Source of the DNA: Acidobacteriota bacterium
Lineage (GTDB): Bacteria; Acidobacteriota; Terriglobia; Bryobacterales; UBA6623
Assembly: GCA_016125275.1 (NCBI GenBank)
Contig: WGMB01000003.1
Coordinates: 868,001-932,000, forward strand
Reading direction: 5' to 3'
Length of the DNA: 64,000 bases
The notes below the pieces were generated by a model. It ran no database searches. It was given only the letters and a program-made list of their open reading frames with translations, and had not been told where the DNA came from. A program made the position numbers and the translations under genes. This document shows positions 38,144 through 46,357 of this stretch, in pieces (position 1 is the first letter of the stretch; each line of letters begins with the position of its first letter).

Positions 38144-39367
38144 CTACCAGTTCGTGATCGAGCCGTCGGGGCGCTGGAACAGCGGGATCGGCCGCGACTG
38201 CTCCTTCACCTCCAGCACGAGCTGCGCCTGCGACGGGTCGAACGTCACGCCCAGGCCCGGCTTGTTCACCGGGTACAGCTTGCCGGCGCGAAAATCGTAC
38301 ACCTCCGGCAGGTGCGGCGCTTCCAGCTTGCCCAGCCCGCGCATCTCCATCAGATGTGGCCCCGATGACGCCGCCAGGCAATGCACCAGCGAGGCCTCGG
38401 CCAGCGGCCCGGTGAAGTGCGGCACCAGGCCGATGTAGTGCGTCTCGCACAGCGCCGCCAGCTTCATGAACTCCGTGATGCCGCCGGCGTTCGGCAGCGT
38501 CACCCGCGAGAAGTCGAAGAGCTGGTTCTCGATGAGCATGTTGGCGTCCCAGCGGTCGCCGTAGTGCTCGCCCACGGCCAGCGGAACCTTCACCATCGGG
38601 CGGAAGGTGCGGTAGACCTCGGGGTTCTCCGAGCGGATCGGGTCCTCCACGAACAACGGCCGCAGCGGCTCGATCAGGCCGCACAGGCGCACGGCGTCGG
38701 GCAGGTCGAGGCGCGTGTGGAAGTCGATGGCCCAGTCGCCGTCCTCACCCACGCCTTCGCGGACCTGGCGGCACATTTCGGCCGCGCGGTCGACCTCGCG
38801 GCGCGCCTTGTAGCCGTCCGGGCCGGCGTCGGCGCCGTGGAAGCGGTAGGCGCGATAGCCGAACTCGATGCAGGCGCGGGCGCTTTCCTTCAAGCTGCCG
38901 CGGTCGGGGAAGCCCGTCGCGTAGCACTCCACGAAGTTGCGCGTGAGGCCGCCGAGCAGCTCGTAGACCGGCACGCCCAGCGCCTTGCCCTTGATGTCCC
39001 ACAGCGCCAGGTCGATCGCGCCGAGGGCGTGGATCTTCTCGCGTCCCGGCGGATAGAAGTAGTGCCGGTACATGAGCTGCCAGAGGTGCTCGATGCGGGA
39101 AGGGTTCTCGCCGATGATGAGGCCGGCGAGCTGCTCGATGGAGTCACGATGGCCGCCCTCGCCGATGCCGGTGATGCCGGCGTCGGTCTCGACGACGACG
39201 ATCTCGCTGGACTGGTTGAAGATGGGGCGGGTGTCGCCGCCGACGTGATAGTACTTCACGCCGGTGATCTTCATCTTCGGCAGGGCGGCATGGGCGGAAC
39301 GGGGGCCGGGGAGGACAGCGGCGGCCAGGCCGGCGGGCAGCGCTTTCAACAGGGAGCGACGACGCAT
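38144..39367 (-). CDS. exported enolase-superfamily sugar-acid dehydratase (paralogue of the 12.9-kb gene)
   Basis: A 407-residue galactonate dehydratase-like enzyme with leader MRRRSLLKALPAGLAAAV. It shares long blocks with the gene at 12852-14072 (IFNQSS, LWQLMYRHYFYPPGREK, LPNAGGITE, THYxGLVPHFTGP, SRPIPLFQRPDGSITNW). Differences near the active site include AIDFHTR for AIDYHTR, VEDPIRSEN for CEDLVRSEN and GEHYGDRW for GEQFGDRW, so the substrate may differ. TACAAT at 39379-39374 ends six bases before the ATG, with no SD: a leaderless candidate. Confidence 0.83.
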   Translation of the reverse strand: MRRRSLLKALPAGLAAAVLPGPRSAHAALPKMKITGVKYYHVGGDTRPIFNQSSEIVVVETDAGITGIGEGGHRDSIEQLAGLIIGENPSRIEHLWQLMYRHYFYPPGREKIHALGAIDLALWDIKGKALGVPVYELLGGLTRNFVECYATGFPDRGSLKESARACIEFGYRAYRFHGADAGPDGYKARREVDRAAEMCRQVREGVGEDGDWAIDFHTRLDLPDAVRLCGLIEPLRPLFVEDPIRSENPEVYRTFRPMVKVPLAVGEHYGDRWDANMLIENQLFDFSRVTLPNAGGITEFMKLAALCETHYIGLVPHFTGPLAEASLVHCLAASSGPHLMEMRGLGKLEAPHLPEVYDFRAGKLYPVNKPGLGVTFDPSQAQLVLEVKEQSRPIPLFQRPDGSITNW

Positions 39368-39402
39368 CAGCGGATTGTAGCGCCATTGCCGGCCGGCAAG
39401 AT

Positions 39403-39474
39403 CGACGGACACGAATGTCCGTCTCCACCAGGACGACGGAGCAGCCTCGGTGGGGCCGGACATTCCTGTCCGGC
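39403..39474. repeat. hairpin-forming dispersed repeat, copy B
   Basis: A 72-base relative of the 33711-33777 element. It shares the arms (here ACACGAATGTCCG and CGGACATTCCTGT), the TCTCCACCAG and GTGGGGCC inner parts, and GCAGCCTC at the centre, with five extra bases. Inner CCACC and GGTGG can extend the stem. Unlike copy A it lies between two divergent start codons. Confidence 0.8.
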
Positions 39475-39514
39475 TCGCGGGAACACCGTGGAATCAGCTA
39501 TCGTGGCGGGCGCT

Positions 39515-40273
39515 ATGCAACAGAAACCGCTCCACGGCAAAGTCGCCGTCATCACCGGGGCCGGGCGCGGCATCGGGCGCGCCATTGCCGAGGCCTACGC
39601 CGCCGCCGGAGCCGCCATCGTCTGCGCGGCCCGCAGCGAAGCCCAGCTCGCCGAGGTCGTCGCCGCCATTCAAGCCGCCGGCGGTCGCGCCATCGCCGTT
39701 CCCACGGACGTTACCCGGCTCGAGCCCGTCGAGCGGCTTTACCAGCGCGCCGTGGAGGCGTTCGGCGGAGTCGATATCGTGGTCATCAACGCCGGCGGCA
39801 ACATGGACCGCATGCCCATCGAGACCGGCGACCCGGCCGCCTGGCTCGCCACCGTCGAGCTCAACCTCAACGGCGCCTACCTGACGCTCAAGTGCGCCCT
39901 GCCGCACCTGCGGGCGCGCGGCGCGGGCAAGATCATCGCCATTGGGTCGGGCCAGGGGCGGCGCGGCTCGCCGGGCGCCTCGTCATACTCGGCGGCCAAG
40001 GCCGGGCTGTCGCTGCTGGTGCGGGTGGCGGCGCAAGAGCTCGGCGAGACGAACATCACCGTCAACGAGCTGATCCCCGGGCCGGTTCGCACCGCCCTGA
40101 CGGCCGACGTCGAGCGCCGCGCGGCCGCGTCCGGCGGAACCACGCCGTTCACCAATCCGGTGGAGTGGATCAAACAGCCGGAAGACGTCGCGCCGCTGGC
40201 GCTGTTCCTGGCGACCCAGCCCGACCGCGGGCCGACCGGCCAAACCTTCAGCTTGATGCGCCGCGACATGTAA
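39515..40273 (+). CDS. SDR-family oxidoreductase
   Basis: A 252-residue short-chain dehydrogenase. The cofactor motif is ITGAGRGIGRAIA (about residues 14-26), then CAARSE, NAGGN, catalytic Ser in IAIGSGQG and YSAAK; the C-terminus contains PGPVRT and GPTGQTFS. The family resembles FabG-type ketoreductases and sugar-acid/gluconate dehydrogenases. Context (threonate-type dehydrogenase, hydroxyacid dehydrogenase) favours a sugar or hydroxyacid substrate. TATCGT lies ten bases before the ATG. Confidence 0.87.
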   Translation: MQQKPLHGKVAVITGAGRGIGRAIAEAYAAAGAAIVCAARSEAQLAEVVAAIQAAGGRAIAVPTDVTRLEPVERLYQRAVEAFGGVDIVVINAGGNMDRMPIETGDPAAWLATVELNLNGAYLTLKCALPHLRARGAGKIIAIGSGQGRRGSPGASSYSAAKAGLSLLVRVAAQELGETNITVNELIPGPVRTALTADVERRAAASGGTTPFTNPVEWIKQPEDVAPLALFLATQPDRGPTGQTFSLMRRDM

Positions 40274-40282
40274 CAACGGAGC

Positions 40283-40300
40283 CGCAGCCGTGAGGCTGCG
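40283..40300. repeat. intergenic stem-loop between convergent genes
   Basis: CGCAGCC (40283-40289) pairs with GGCTGCG (40294-40300) across a GTGA loop. There is no U-run. It lies between the SDR stop and the convergent dehydrogenase stop and could act as a weak bidirectional barrier or be a REP-type unit. Confidence 0.5.
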
Positions 40301-40329
40301 ACCACCGAGGCCCGGAGGCCGCCGTGGCC

Positions 40330-41238
40330 TCAATCCTGGGTCGGCAGCTCGATCCCCGCCAGCTTCTGATACACCCGCACCACCGAGGCGTCGTCATCGC
40401 GGCCCATGCCCGCCGCGGCCGCCATCAGGAACATCTGCATCGCGGCCCCGGCGATCGGGACCGGGAACTGGTTGGCGCGCGCGGAATCCACCACGATCCC
40501 CAAATCCTTGGTGAAGATGTTGACCGCGCTGCGCGGCTGGTAGTCGCCTTCCAGGATGTGCGGCACGCGGTTCTCGAACATCCACGAATTGCCCGCCGAA
40601 GCCGTAATCACTTCGTAGACCGTGGGCAGATCCAGGCCCAGCTTGGCGGCCAGCGCCATCGCCTCGGACGCGGCGGCGATGTGCACGCCCGCCAGGAGTT
40701 GGTTGATCAGCTTGACCGCCGAGCCCGGCCCCGGGCGGTCGGCGATACGAAAAACCTTTTCGGCGACGGCCGCAAGCGCGGGCTCGGCCGCCGCGAAGGC
40801 TTCCGGGGCTCCCGCGCCCATTACGGTGAGCCGGCCCGCGGCGGCCTTGACTGCCCCTCCGCTGATGGGGGCGTCGAGATAGAGCACGCCTCGCTCGGCC
40901 AGCCGCGCGGCCGTCTTCGGAGGATAGGCCGGGTCAACGGTGCAGCAGCTCACAAAGACCGTCCCCGGAGCCATCGCCTCCGCGGAGCCGCCTTCGCCAA
41001 ACAGGACGGCGTCGTTCTGGGCGGCGTTGACCACCACGGAGAACACCGCCGATGCTCCTTCGGCCGCTTCGCGGGGCTGAGCCACGGCGCGGCCTCCGGC
41101 TTGGCGGAAGCGTTCGCGCTGCGCTTCGACGACATCCGCGCCGGCCACGTCAAAGCCCTCGCGCAGCAGCGACTGGGCTATGCCTATGCCCATCGAGCCG
41201 AGACCGATCACGCCGACCCGCTTGTTGTTTTGCGCCAT
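40330..41238 (-). CDS. ltnD: L-threonate dehydrogenase-like (3-hydroxyisobutyrate dehydrogenase family)
   Basis: A 302-residue NAD-dependent beta-hydroxyacid dehydrogenase. GVIGLGSMGIGIAQSL is the Rossmann motif; LDAPISGGAVKAAAGRLTVM is the substrate loop; KLINQLLAGVHIAAASEAMALA has the catalytic Lys, and AGNSWMFENRVPHI and FTKDLGIV follow. These blocks match LtnD proteins, which oxidise L-threonate at C2, better than HIBADH or GarR. The usual partners otnK, otnC and otnI are not in the window. TACAAT ends seven bases before the ATG and there is no SD. It is divergent from the hydroxyacid dehydrogenase gene. Confidence 0.8.
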   Translation of the reverse strand: MAQNNKRVGVIGLGSMGIGIAQSLLREGFDVAGADVVEAQRERFRQAGGRAVAQPREAAEGASAVFSVVVNAAQNDAVLFGEGGSAEAMAPGTVFVSCCTVDPAYPPKTAARLAERGVLYLDAPISGGAVKAAAGRLTVMGAGAPEAFAAAEPALAAVAEKVFRIADRPGPGSAVKLINQLLAGVHIAAASEAMALAAKLGLDLPTVYEVITASAGNSWMFENRVPHILEGDYQPRSAVNIFTKDLGIVVDSARANQFPVPIAGAAMQMFLMAAAAGMGRDDDASVVRVYQKLAGIELPTQD

Positions 41239-41293
41239 GCGCCGAATTGTACCGCCGAGCCCGCGGGCCGCGGCCTTTGCTACCATCGCGCCG

Positions 41294-42295
41294 ATGAAGA
41301 TGGTGATTTTTCCCGATGTGGACGCCGAGCGGCTGGCGAAAATCGAGCAAGCCGCCGGCTCGATGCAGGTGGTCAACTGCGCTGACGAGGATAAGGCCGC
41401 CGGCCACATCGCCGACGCCGACTGCTTCTTCGGCAAGCTGACCCCGCGGCTGCTGGGCGCGGCCACCAAGTTGCGCTGGGTGCAGTCGCCGACCGCCAGC
41501 CTGGAGCACTACGTCTTCCCCGCCCTGGTCGACCATCCCTGCAAGCTCACCAACATGCGCGGGCTGTTTTCGGACGTCATCGCCGATCAAGTCTTCGGCT
41601 ACATCCTCTGCTTCAGCCGCCACTTGCTGACCTACATCCGGCGGCAGCACGAGGCGAGCTGGGCGCCGGTGGGCGGCGAGCAGGGGCGGCCGAGCTTTGC
41701 GACCGGACCGGGCCAGATCGGATCCATCGACCGCGCGCACCGTTGCCTGGCGGACCTGACGCTGGGCGTGTTCGGCTTCGGCTACATCGGCGAGGAGATC
41801 GGCCGGCGCGGCGCGGCGTTCGGCATGCGCGTCATCGGCATGGACCCGCTCAAGACCGAAGCGCCCGAGGGCGTGGAAGCCATCTGGCCTCCGGAGAAGC
41901 TCGACGAGCTGCTGGCCGTGAGCGACTTCTTCGTGATCGCCGCCCCGCACACGCCGGAAACCGAGCGCCTGTTCCGGCTCGACAAGCTGCGCAAGATGCA
42001 GCCGTCGGCGGTGCTCATCAACATCGGCCGGGGCGTGATCGTGCCGCTCGACGACCTGGTGGAGGCTTTGCGCGAAGGAGTGATCGCCGGGGCCGCGCTG
42101 GACGTCTACGAGACCGAACCGCTGCCGGCCGAGCATCCCTTGTGGCGGATGGACAACGTGATCCTCACGCCGCACGTGGCCGGCTTCTCGCCCCGCATCG
42201 CCGAAAGGCACCTCGGCGTAGTGCTCGACAACGTGCGCCGCTTCGTCGCCGGGGAGCCCCTGCGCAACGTCGTCGACAAGGCCAAATGGTTCTGA
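41294..42295 (+). CDS. D-2-hydroxyacid dehydrogenase family protein
   Basis: A 333-residue NAD-dependent enzyme. The cofactor site is LGVFGFGYIGEEIGRR (about residues 155-170); INIGRGVIV holds the substrate Arg region, ETEPLPAEHP the Glu, and LTPHVAGFS the catalytic His. The substrate domain at the N-terminus has LRWVQSPTASLEHYVFP. The family oxidises or reduces 2-hydroxy acids; substrate unknown, though the divergent ltnD-like gene suggests sugar acids. TACCAT (41281-41286) ends seven bases before the ATG with no SD. Confidence 0.87.
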   Translation: MKMVIFPDVDAERLAKIEQAAGSMQVVNCADEDKAAGHIADADCFFGKLTPRLLGAATKLRWVQSPTASLEHYVFPALVDHPCKLTNMRGLFSDVIADQVFGYILCFSRHLLTYIRRQHEASWAPVGGEQGRPSFATGPGQIGSIDRAHRCLADLTLGVFGFGYIGEEIGRRGAAFGMRVIGMDPLKTEAPEGVEAIWPPEKLDELLAVSDFFVIAAPHTPETERLFRLDKLRKMQPSAVLINIGRGVIVPLDDLVEALREGVIAGAALDVYETEPLPAEHPLWRMDNVILTPHVAGFSPRIAERHLGVVLDNVRRFVAGEPLRNVVDKAKWF

Positions 42296-42299
42296 GTCG

Positions 42300-43196
42300 T
42301 TAGAGCGAGCGGCGGGCGTTGACCAGGTCGCCGATCAGGCCCATGCCGAAGAACAGCGCTCCGGTGATGGCCAGCGCCGCCGTAGGCACTTGCGCCACCG
42401 AGCCCCAAGCCGCCCAGGTGCCGAACGCCGCCGCGACCGAAGACAGCAGCAGCGCCACGGCGATGGTGCTGAAGACCCGGAAGGCCCGGAAGTAGGCCAC
42501 GGTCCGAAACACCTGCGAGAAGATGCGCACGGTGTCGGAGATCGGGCGGATCGAGCTCTTGCCGACGCGCGGCCGGTAGTCGATCGGCACATACACCACC
42601 CGCAGATGGCTCAAGTGCATCGCCAGCGTGATGGTGGTGGTGAAGCTGAAGCCTGCCGGCAGCATGAACCAGAACTGGCGCACCCAGTTCACGCGCATTG
42701 CTCGCAATCCGCTGTTGATGTCGGCGATCTGGGCGCCGGAGAGCAGCCGACCGAAACGCAGCAGCACGCCTTTGACGAAGGTGCGGATCCAACTGTCGCC
42801 GCCGGCGCCCTGGCGCGCGCCCACGGCCATATCGGCGTCGTCGAGCAGCTTCACCAGCTCCGGAATGCGCTCGTTGGGGTAAGTGCCGTCGGCGTCGGTG
42901 ATGACGATGCGGTCGTAGCGGGCGCCCTCGATGCCGGTCTTCAGCGCGGCGCCGTAGCCCCGGTTGAGGGTGTGGCTGAGCGAGCGGAACAGGTCGGAGC
43001 CGGCGGCGAGAGCCTTCAGGCGCTCCGCGGTGCCGTCCGCGCTGCCGTCGTTGACGAAGATCACCTCGACCGGAAGGTCCAAACGCGCCGCCGCCTCGGA
43101 CAAGGCCTTGCCGGTGGCCTCGATCGAGCGCTCCTCATTGAAGCACGGCACGATGATCGAGACGCCGCGCTCCGGCTGGCGATCCAACCGCAACAT
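42300..43196 (-). CDS. family 2 glycosyltransferase, membrane anchored
   Basis: A 298-residue DPM1/ArnC-like enzyme: SIIVPCFNEERSIEAT at the start, VIFVNDGSADGT, TDADGTYPNE (metal-binding Asp-x-Asp) near residue 100, and NSGLRAMR. Two C-terminal membrane helices (about 235-290) follow. It probably transfers a sugar from a nucleotide donor to polyprenyl phosphate or a lipid. It lies 104 bases after the small basic-protein gene on the same strand and may be co-transcribed with it. Confidence 0.88.
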   Translation of the reverse strand: MLRLDRQPERGVSIIVPCFNEERSIEATGKALSEAAARLDLPVEVIFVNDGSADGTAERLKALAAGSDLFRSLSHTLNRGYGAALKTGIEGARYDRIVITDADGTYPNERIPELVKLLDDADMAVGARQGAGGDSWIRTFVKGVLLRFGRLLSGAQIADINSGLRAMRVNWVRQFWFMLPAGFSFTTTITLAMHLSHLRVVYVPIDYRPRVGKSSIRPISDTVRIFSQVFRTVAYFRAFRVFSTIAVALLLSSVAAAFGTWAAWGSVAQVPTAALAITGALFFGMGLIGDLVNARRSL

Positions 43197-43300
43197 TCTG
43201 TCTATCTTGAACGAGTCAGGGAGGGCAGAGGTAGGGGGCGGGCCTGTGGAAACGGACCCGACCGTATCCGGTGCATCGGGTCCGCGTCCAGAAGAGCGAG

Positions 43301-43549
43301 TTACTCGGCTTGCAGCGCCGGATCGAACCGCTTGCGAATGTTCTCGGGGAGTCGATTCTCCTCCGAACGAAGGTGCTCGAGGTCCGGCAGGCCCAAGTCG
43401 GCCGGATCGACGACTTCGATGGGAGGACCGCCCGTACCGGCGTCTTTCTCCATCTTGCGCTCTTCGCGGCGCGCTTCTTTCTCGCGCCTCTTCTCGAGGC
43501 GTGCAATTTCTTTGCGACGTTTTTGGTAGCTAACGCTGGGTCTGGCCAA
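43301..43549 (-). CDS. small highly basic protein of unknown function
   Basis: An 82-residue protein whose first half is almost wholly Arg/Lys/Glu (QKRRKEIARLEKRREKEAR), predicted to be a single charged helix, with an acidic second half (VVDPADLGLPDLE). I do not know its function; similar short charged proteins occur in related bacteria, to my recollection. It starts with TTG at 43549, which is strongly supported by AGGAGG exactly five bases upstream. No ATG is in frame nearby. Confidence 0.75.
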   Translation of the reverse strand: MARPSVSYQKRRKEIARLEKRREKEARREERKMEKDAGTGGPPIEVVDPADLGLPDLEHLRSEENRLPENIRKRFDPALQAE

Positions 43550-43618
43550 TCAAACCTCCTGTCGAAGCTGGTTTTCAAAGAGTGGCGTCACACGCGCAAC
43601 GCCTTTGCTCTTACTTTA

Positions 43619-43654
43619 CCATATATGGCGTACTCTTTTCAGACCCTAGGGTCT
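43619..43654. promoter_or_regulatory. two palindromes in a divergent promoter region
   Basis: CCATATATGG (43619-43628) and the perfect 14-base palindrome AGACCCTAGGGTCT (43641-43654) lie in a locally AT-rich 168-base gap between divergent genes. They are the size of operators for dimeric regulators. The regulator is not known. Confidence 0.45.
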
Positions 43655-43717
43655 TATTTACAAGACCTTGCCGAGGGCGTCCGCCCTGCTACGCTGAGGG
43701 ATAGGAGAACTGAAGCC

Positions 43718-43954
43718 ATGGCAGATCGAGAGCTTGGATACTTGTGCCTGGGCGTCGTCCTGGGAACGGCGCTGGGAGCGGCCGCCGCGTTGCTGACGGC
43801 CCCTCACTCGGGCCGCTACACGCGCCGGCTGCTGCGCCGCACCGGCGAGCAACTCCAGGATCAGGCTCTGGAACTGGGCGAGGAACTCGCCGAGCGCGGG
43901 CGCGGCTTGGCCGCCGAGGCCGAGCGCAAGATCCGCCGCGCGACGGCCTCCTAG
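43718..43954 (+). CDS. YtxH-domain small membrane protein
   Basis: A 78-residue protein with one N-terminal membrane helix (LGYLCLGVVLGTALGAAAALLTAP) followed by the typical SGRYTRRLLRR and an amphipathic charged helix. This is the YtxH pattern, often linked to stress-induced envelope proteins. GGAG lies ten bases before the ATG. Its stop overlaps by four bases the stop of the convergent HTH gene. Confidence 0.8.
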   Translation: MADRELGYLCLGVVLGTALGAAAALLTAPHSGRYTRRLLRRTGEQLQDQALELGEELAERGRGLAAEAERKIRRATAS

Positions 43955-44301
43955 CCGTCGCTTTGCGAGGCGGCCACCGACGGCGCGACGTACCGCAGGA
44001 ACGTCGTCGCCGCTTGGATGCGCGCGGCCGTTTCCGCCGTGCGGTCCTTCATGATCTCCTGCAGCACGGACAGGGCCTCGCCGGAAAGATGGTTCGTGCG
44101 GGCGCGGGTGGCGCCGAGCGGATCGTCCTCGGCCTCCTCCAGCTTGGCGCGAAACTCGCGCTGCGCCATCCAGCGATAGACGGTCCGCTCGGGGACGTGC
44201 ACGGCCTGCGCCGCCGCCCTCACCGAGGGGTAGACGACCAAGGCTCGCAGCGCCTGCTCCTGCCGCACAGTCAGCTTTCGATTGTTCTTGAATCCCGCCA
44301 T
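43951..44301 (-). CDS. small HTH protein resembling phage terminase small subunits
   Basis: A 116-residue protein. The N-terminal LTVRQEQALRALVVYPSVRAAAQAVHVPERTVYRWM is a helix-turn-helix of the terminase small-subunit/transposase type; the rest is helical (FRAKLEEAEDDPLGATRAR, AARIQAATTFLRYVAPS). No large terminase, portal or other phage gene is near, so it is more likely a chromosomal DNA-binding protein than part of a prophage. Function unknown. Confidence 0.65.
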   Translation of the reverse strand: MAGFKNNRKLTVRQEQALRALVVYPSVRAAAQAVHVPERTVYRWMAQREFRAKLEEAEDDPLGATRARTNHLSGEALSVLQEIMKDRTAETAARIQAATTFLRYVAPSVAASQSDG

Positions 44302-44426
44302 GGCAGCCTCTCTTCCAGGCTACCGGGCGGGACCAAGCCGAAGGCTGCCAAAAGCAGCCATCGGCTTGAAAACAAAGCGCTCGAAATTCCCGCACGGCGC
44401 CGGTAGACGCGCCGCTATCCGGCGGG

Positions 44427-46289
44427 CTACTGGCGCGGCACGATTCCCGCCGGCAGCGTCAGGTCCGGCCGCCGCACGTAGCGCTCCATCGCCAGCTCGA
44501 CCTTGGCGCCGGCGCCCGGCGCCAGGTGTACGCGCAAGGTGTTGCCCTGCACGGCGCGGCGGCGTCCGCCGACCGTGGCGCCGATGAAGACGTGCTCGCC
44601 GTAACCGCCGGCCTGCACCAGCACTTCCCGCGACTCCACGGGGTCCAGGTTCACCAGTTGCACCGTCACGCTGTCAGAGGTCAGCTTCTCGACCAGCGCG
44701 CCCACGTCCTTCGGCAGGCCGGGCCGGCCGCGGGAAGGGTCGAAGTAGCGCAGCCGGGCGTGCAGCGCCCACAGCTTGCTGTTGCCGAAGTAGCCGCCGA
44801 GCGTGAGCTGGGTCAGGTTGTCGGTGGCCGCCGGAGACAGGCCCAGCAGATAGTCCGCCAGACGGGTGTCCGGGCTGGTCGGGTCGTGCCGGGCCTCCTC
44901 GACCTTGCCGCGCACCGAGGCCAAGTCGCGGCGCAGCGCCTCGACCGGGAAATTGGGGTTGTTGCCTTCGAGAAATCCGATCCAGCCCTTCTTCGTGTCC
45001 AACCGCGCCAGGTCGTTGCGATCCATCGACCACAGGTAGATCTGCGTCAGCTCGCTCTCGTGCAGGTTCGGGCTGTACTGGTAGAACTCAGGCTTGCCGT
45101 TGGACTTGTAGCCCTTCGGGTCGCCGTACATGGTCGGCAGCAGCGTCTTGCCGCCCTCCACCTTCTTGTTGTCGTAGAGGATGTCGATCTGTTTGCGCAG
45201 CACGTCCACGTACTTGCGGTCTCCGGTGAGCAGGTAGGCCACGCCGAAGCCTGCGTAGGGCCCGGAGGAGTAGGTGTTGCGGCTGGCCACCTGCTCGATC
45301 TCGCCGTCATAGATGGTGAAGTTCCAGCCGTAGGTGCCCTTCCACCACTGGCCGTTGTACTCGCCGCCGGGCTCGCCGTCGAGGCCGACGTTGGTGGGGA
45401 TCATGCCGCCGGCCTTGGCGATGCGCTCGGCCCAGGCGTCCACGTATTCCAGAACCCACTGGCGGTACTTGTTCTCGCCGCTGAAGGCGTAGGCGTTGAA
45501 GCCCAGCAGCGTCGCGCCCAGGTTGAGCGGGTTGTCGCCCACTGAATCCAGATAGTCCTGGCAGTGCGCCAGCATCTTCGGGTACCAGGACATCAGGTCG
45601 AGCATCTCGCCGCGTCCGGCCGAGTTGTGCAGCAGGTGGAAGGTTCCCGGCGTCGGATCGCCGACCCAGTCATACGTCGTGGCCTTGTGGAGCATGGGCC
45701 CCATGGAGCCGGTCCAGATGCTCTTGATCAGCTTCTTCTCGGGGTCGTAGTTCTGCTCCGGCAGGTTGGGGTCGTGGCCCATGTACATCTCGGCGAAGCG
45801 CTTCATGCGCTCCTGGTACAGCGGGTTGTAGGGCGCCGCCAGGCCGTAGAGCATGAAGCCGCGCATGCCCTCGCCGGTGTGGAACCAGTCCGACTGCGTG
45901 ATGAACTCGCGATGGTAGGCCCCGTTGCGCGCCAGCTCGGTGAGCTTGGTGCGCATCTCGCCGTACTGCAGCAGGTGCCCGTCCAGGCCCTTGTCGTAGA
46001 GCTTCAGCGCGGAATCCGCGCCGCCGAGGGCGTACAGCAGCGTCCAGTTGAAGTAGGTCTCGACGGCGTCGTCGGGACCATCCAGCGTCCCCCAGCGCGG
46101 CGTGTGCAAAAGGTATCCGCGGGAGTCCACATACTTGGCCGCAAAGGCTTCGACGGCGTCGGAATTCGCCTCGAGCAGAGCCCTTTCGAGCAAGGCCCAC
46201 TCCGGCGGATCCATGGGAGTCTCGATAACGATGGCGGACTGAGCCAACAGTCCGGCCGGAAGCAACAAAGCGAGGAGGAGTCTGTTCAT
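44427..46289 (-). CDS. large exported protein of unknown function, tandem copy 1
   Basis: A 620-residue protein with a signal peptide (MNRLLLALLLPAGLLAQ). The mature part is rich in aromatic residues and helices (LLERALLEAN, FNWTLLYALGG, QSDWFHTGEGMRGF, NLGATLLGFNAYAFSGENKYRQWVLEYVDAW), which suggests an alpha/alpha-toroid like those of glycoside hydrolases and polysaccharide lyases. The last 120 residues look beta-rich (VTVQLVNLDPVESREVLVQAGGYGEH). I do not recognise a named family. The start at 46289 is the one with a signal peptide. A close paralogue lies 68 bases upstream on the same strand. Confidence 0.72.
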   Translation of the reverse strand: MNRLLLALLLPAGLLAQSAIVIETPMDPPEWALLERALLEANSDAVEAFAAKYVDSRGYLLHTPRWGTLDGPDDAVETYFNWTLLYALGGADSALKLYDKGLDGHLLQYGEMRTKLTELARNGAYHREFITQSDWFHTGEGMRGFMLYGLAAPYNPLYQERMKRFAEMYMGHDPNLPEQNYDPEKKLIKSIWTGSMGPMLHKATTYDWVGDPTPGTFHLLHNSAGRGEMLDLMSWYPKMLAHCQDYLDSVGDNPLNLGATLLGFNAYAFSGENKYRQWVLEYVDAWAERIAKAGGMIPTNVGLDGEPGGEYNGQWWKGTYGWNFTIYDGEIEQVASRNTYSSGPYAGFGVAYLLTGDRKYVDVLRKQIDILYDNKKVEGGKTLLPTMYGDPKGYKSNGKPEFYQYSPNLHESELTQIYLWSMDRNDLARLDTKKGWIGFLEGNNPNFPVEALRRDLASVRGKVEEARHDPTSPDTRLADYLLGLSPAATDNLTQLTLGGYFGNSKLWALHARLRYFDPSRGRPGLPKDVGALVEKLTSDSVTVQLVNLDPVESREVLVQAGGYGEHVFIGATVGGRRRAVQGNTLRVHLAPGAGAKVELAMERYVRRPDLTLPAGIVPRQ

Positions 46290-46357
46290 GGTACGACCTG
46301 CGGTATCCCACCAAGAGCTTCGGCCTGCCTGCCGAAGCCCTGTTCTGCGGACTGGTC

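Noticed and set aside
43951-44301. Prophage remnant
   Set aside because: Only one terminase-small-subunit-like HTH is present, with no other phage gene, no attachment repeats and no change in base composition.
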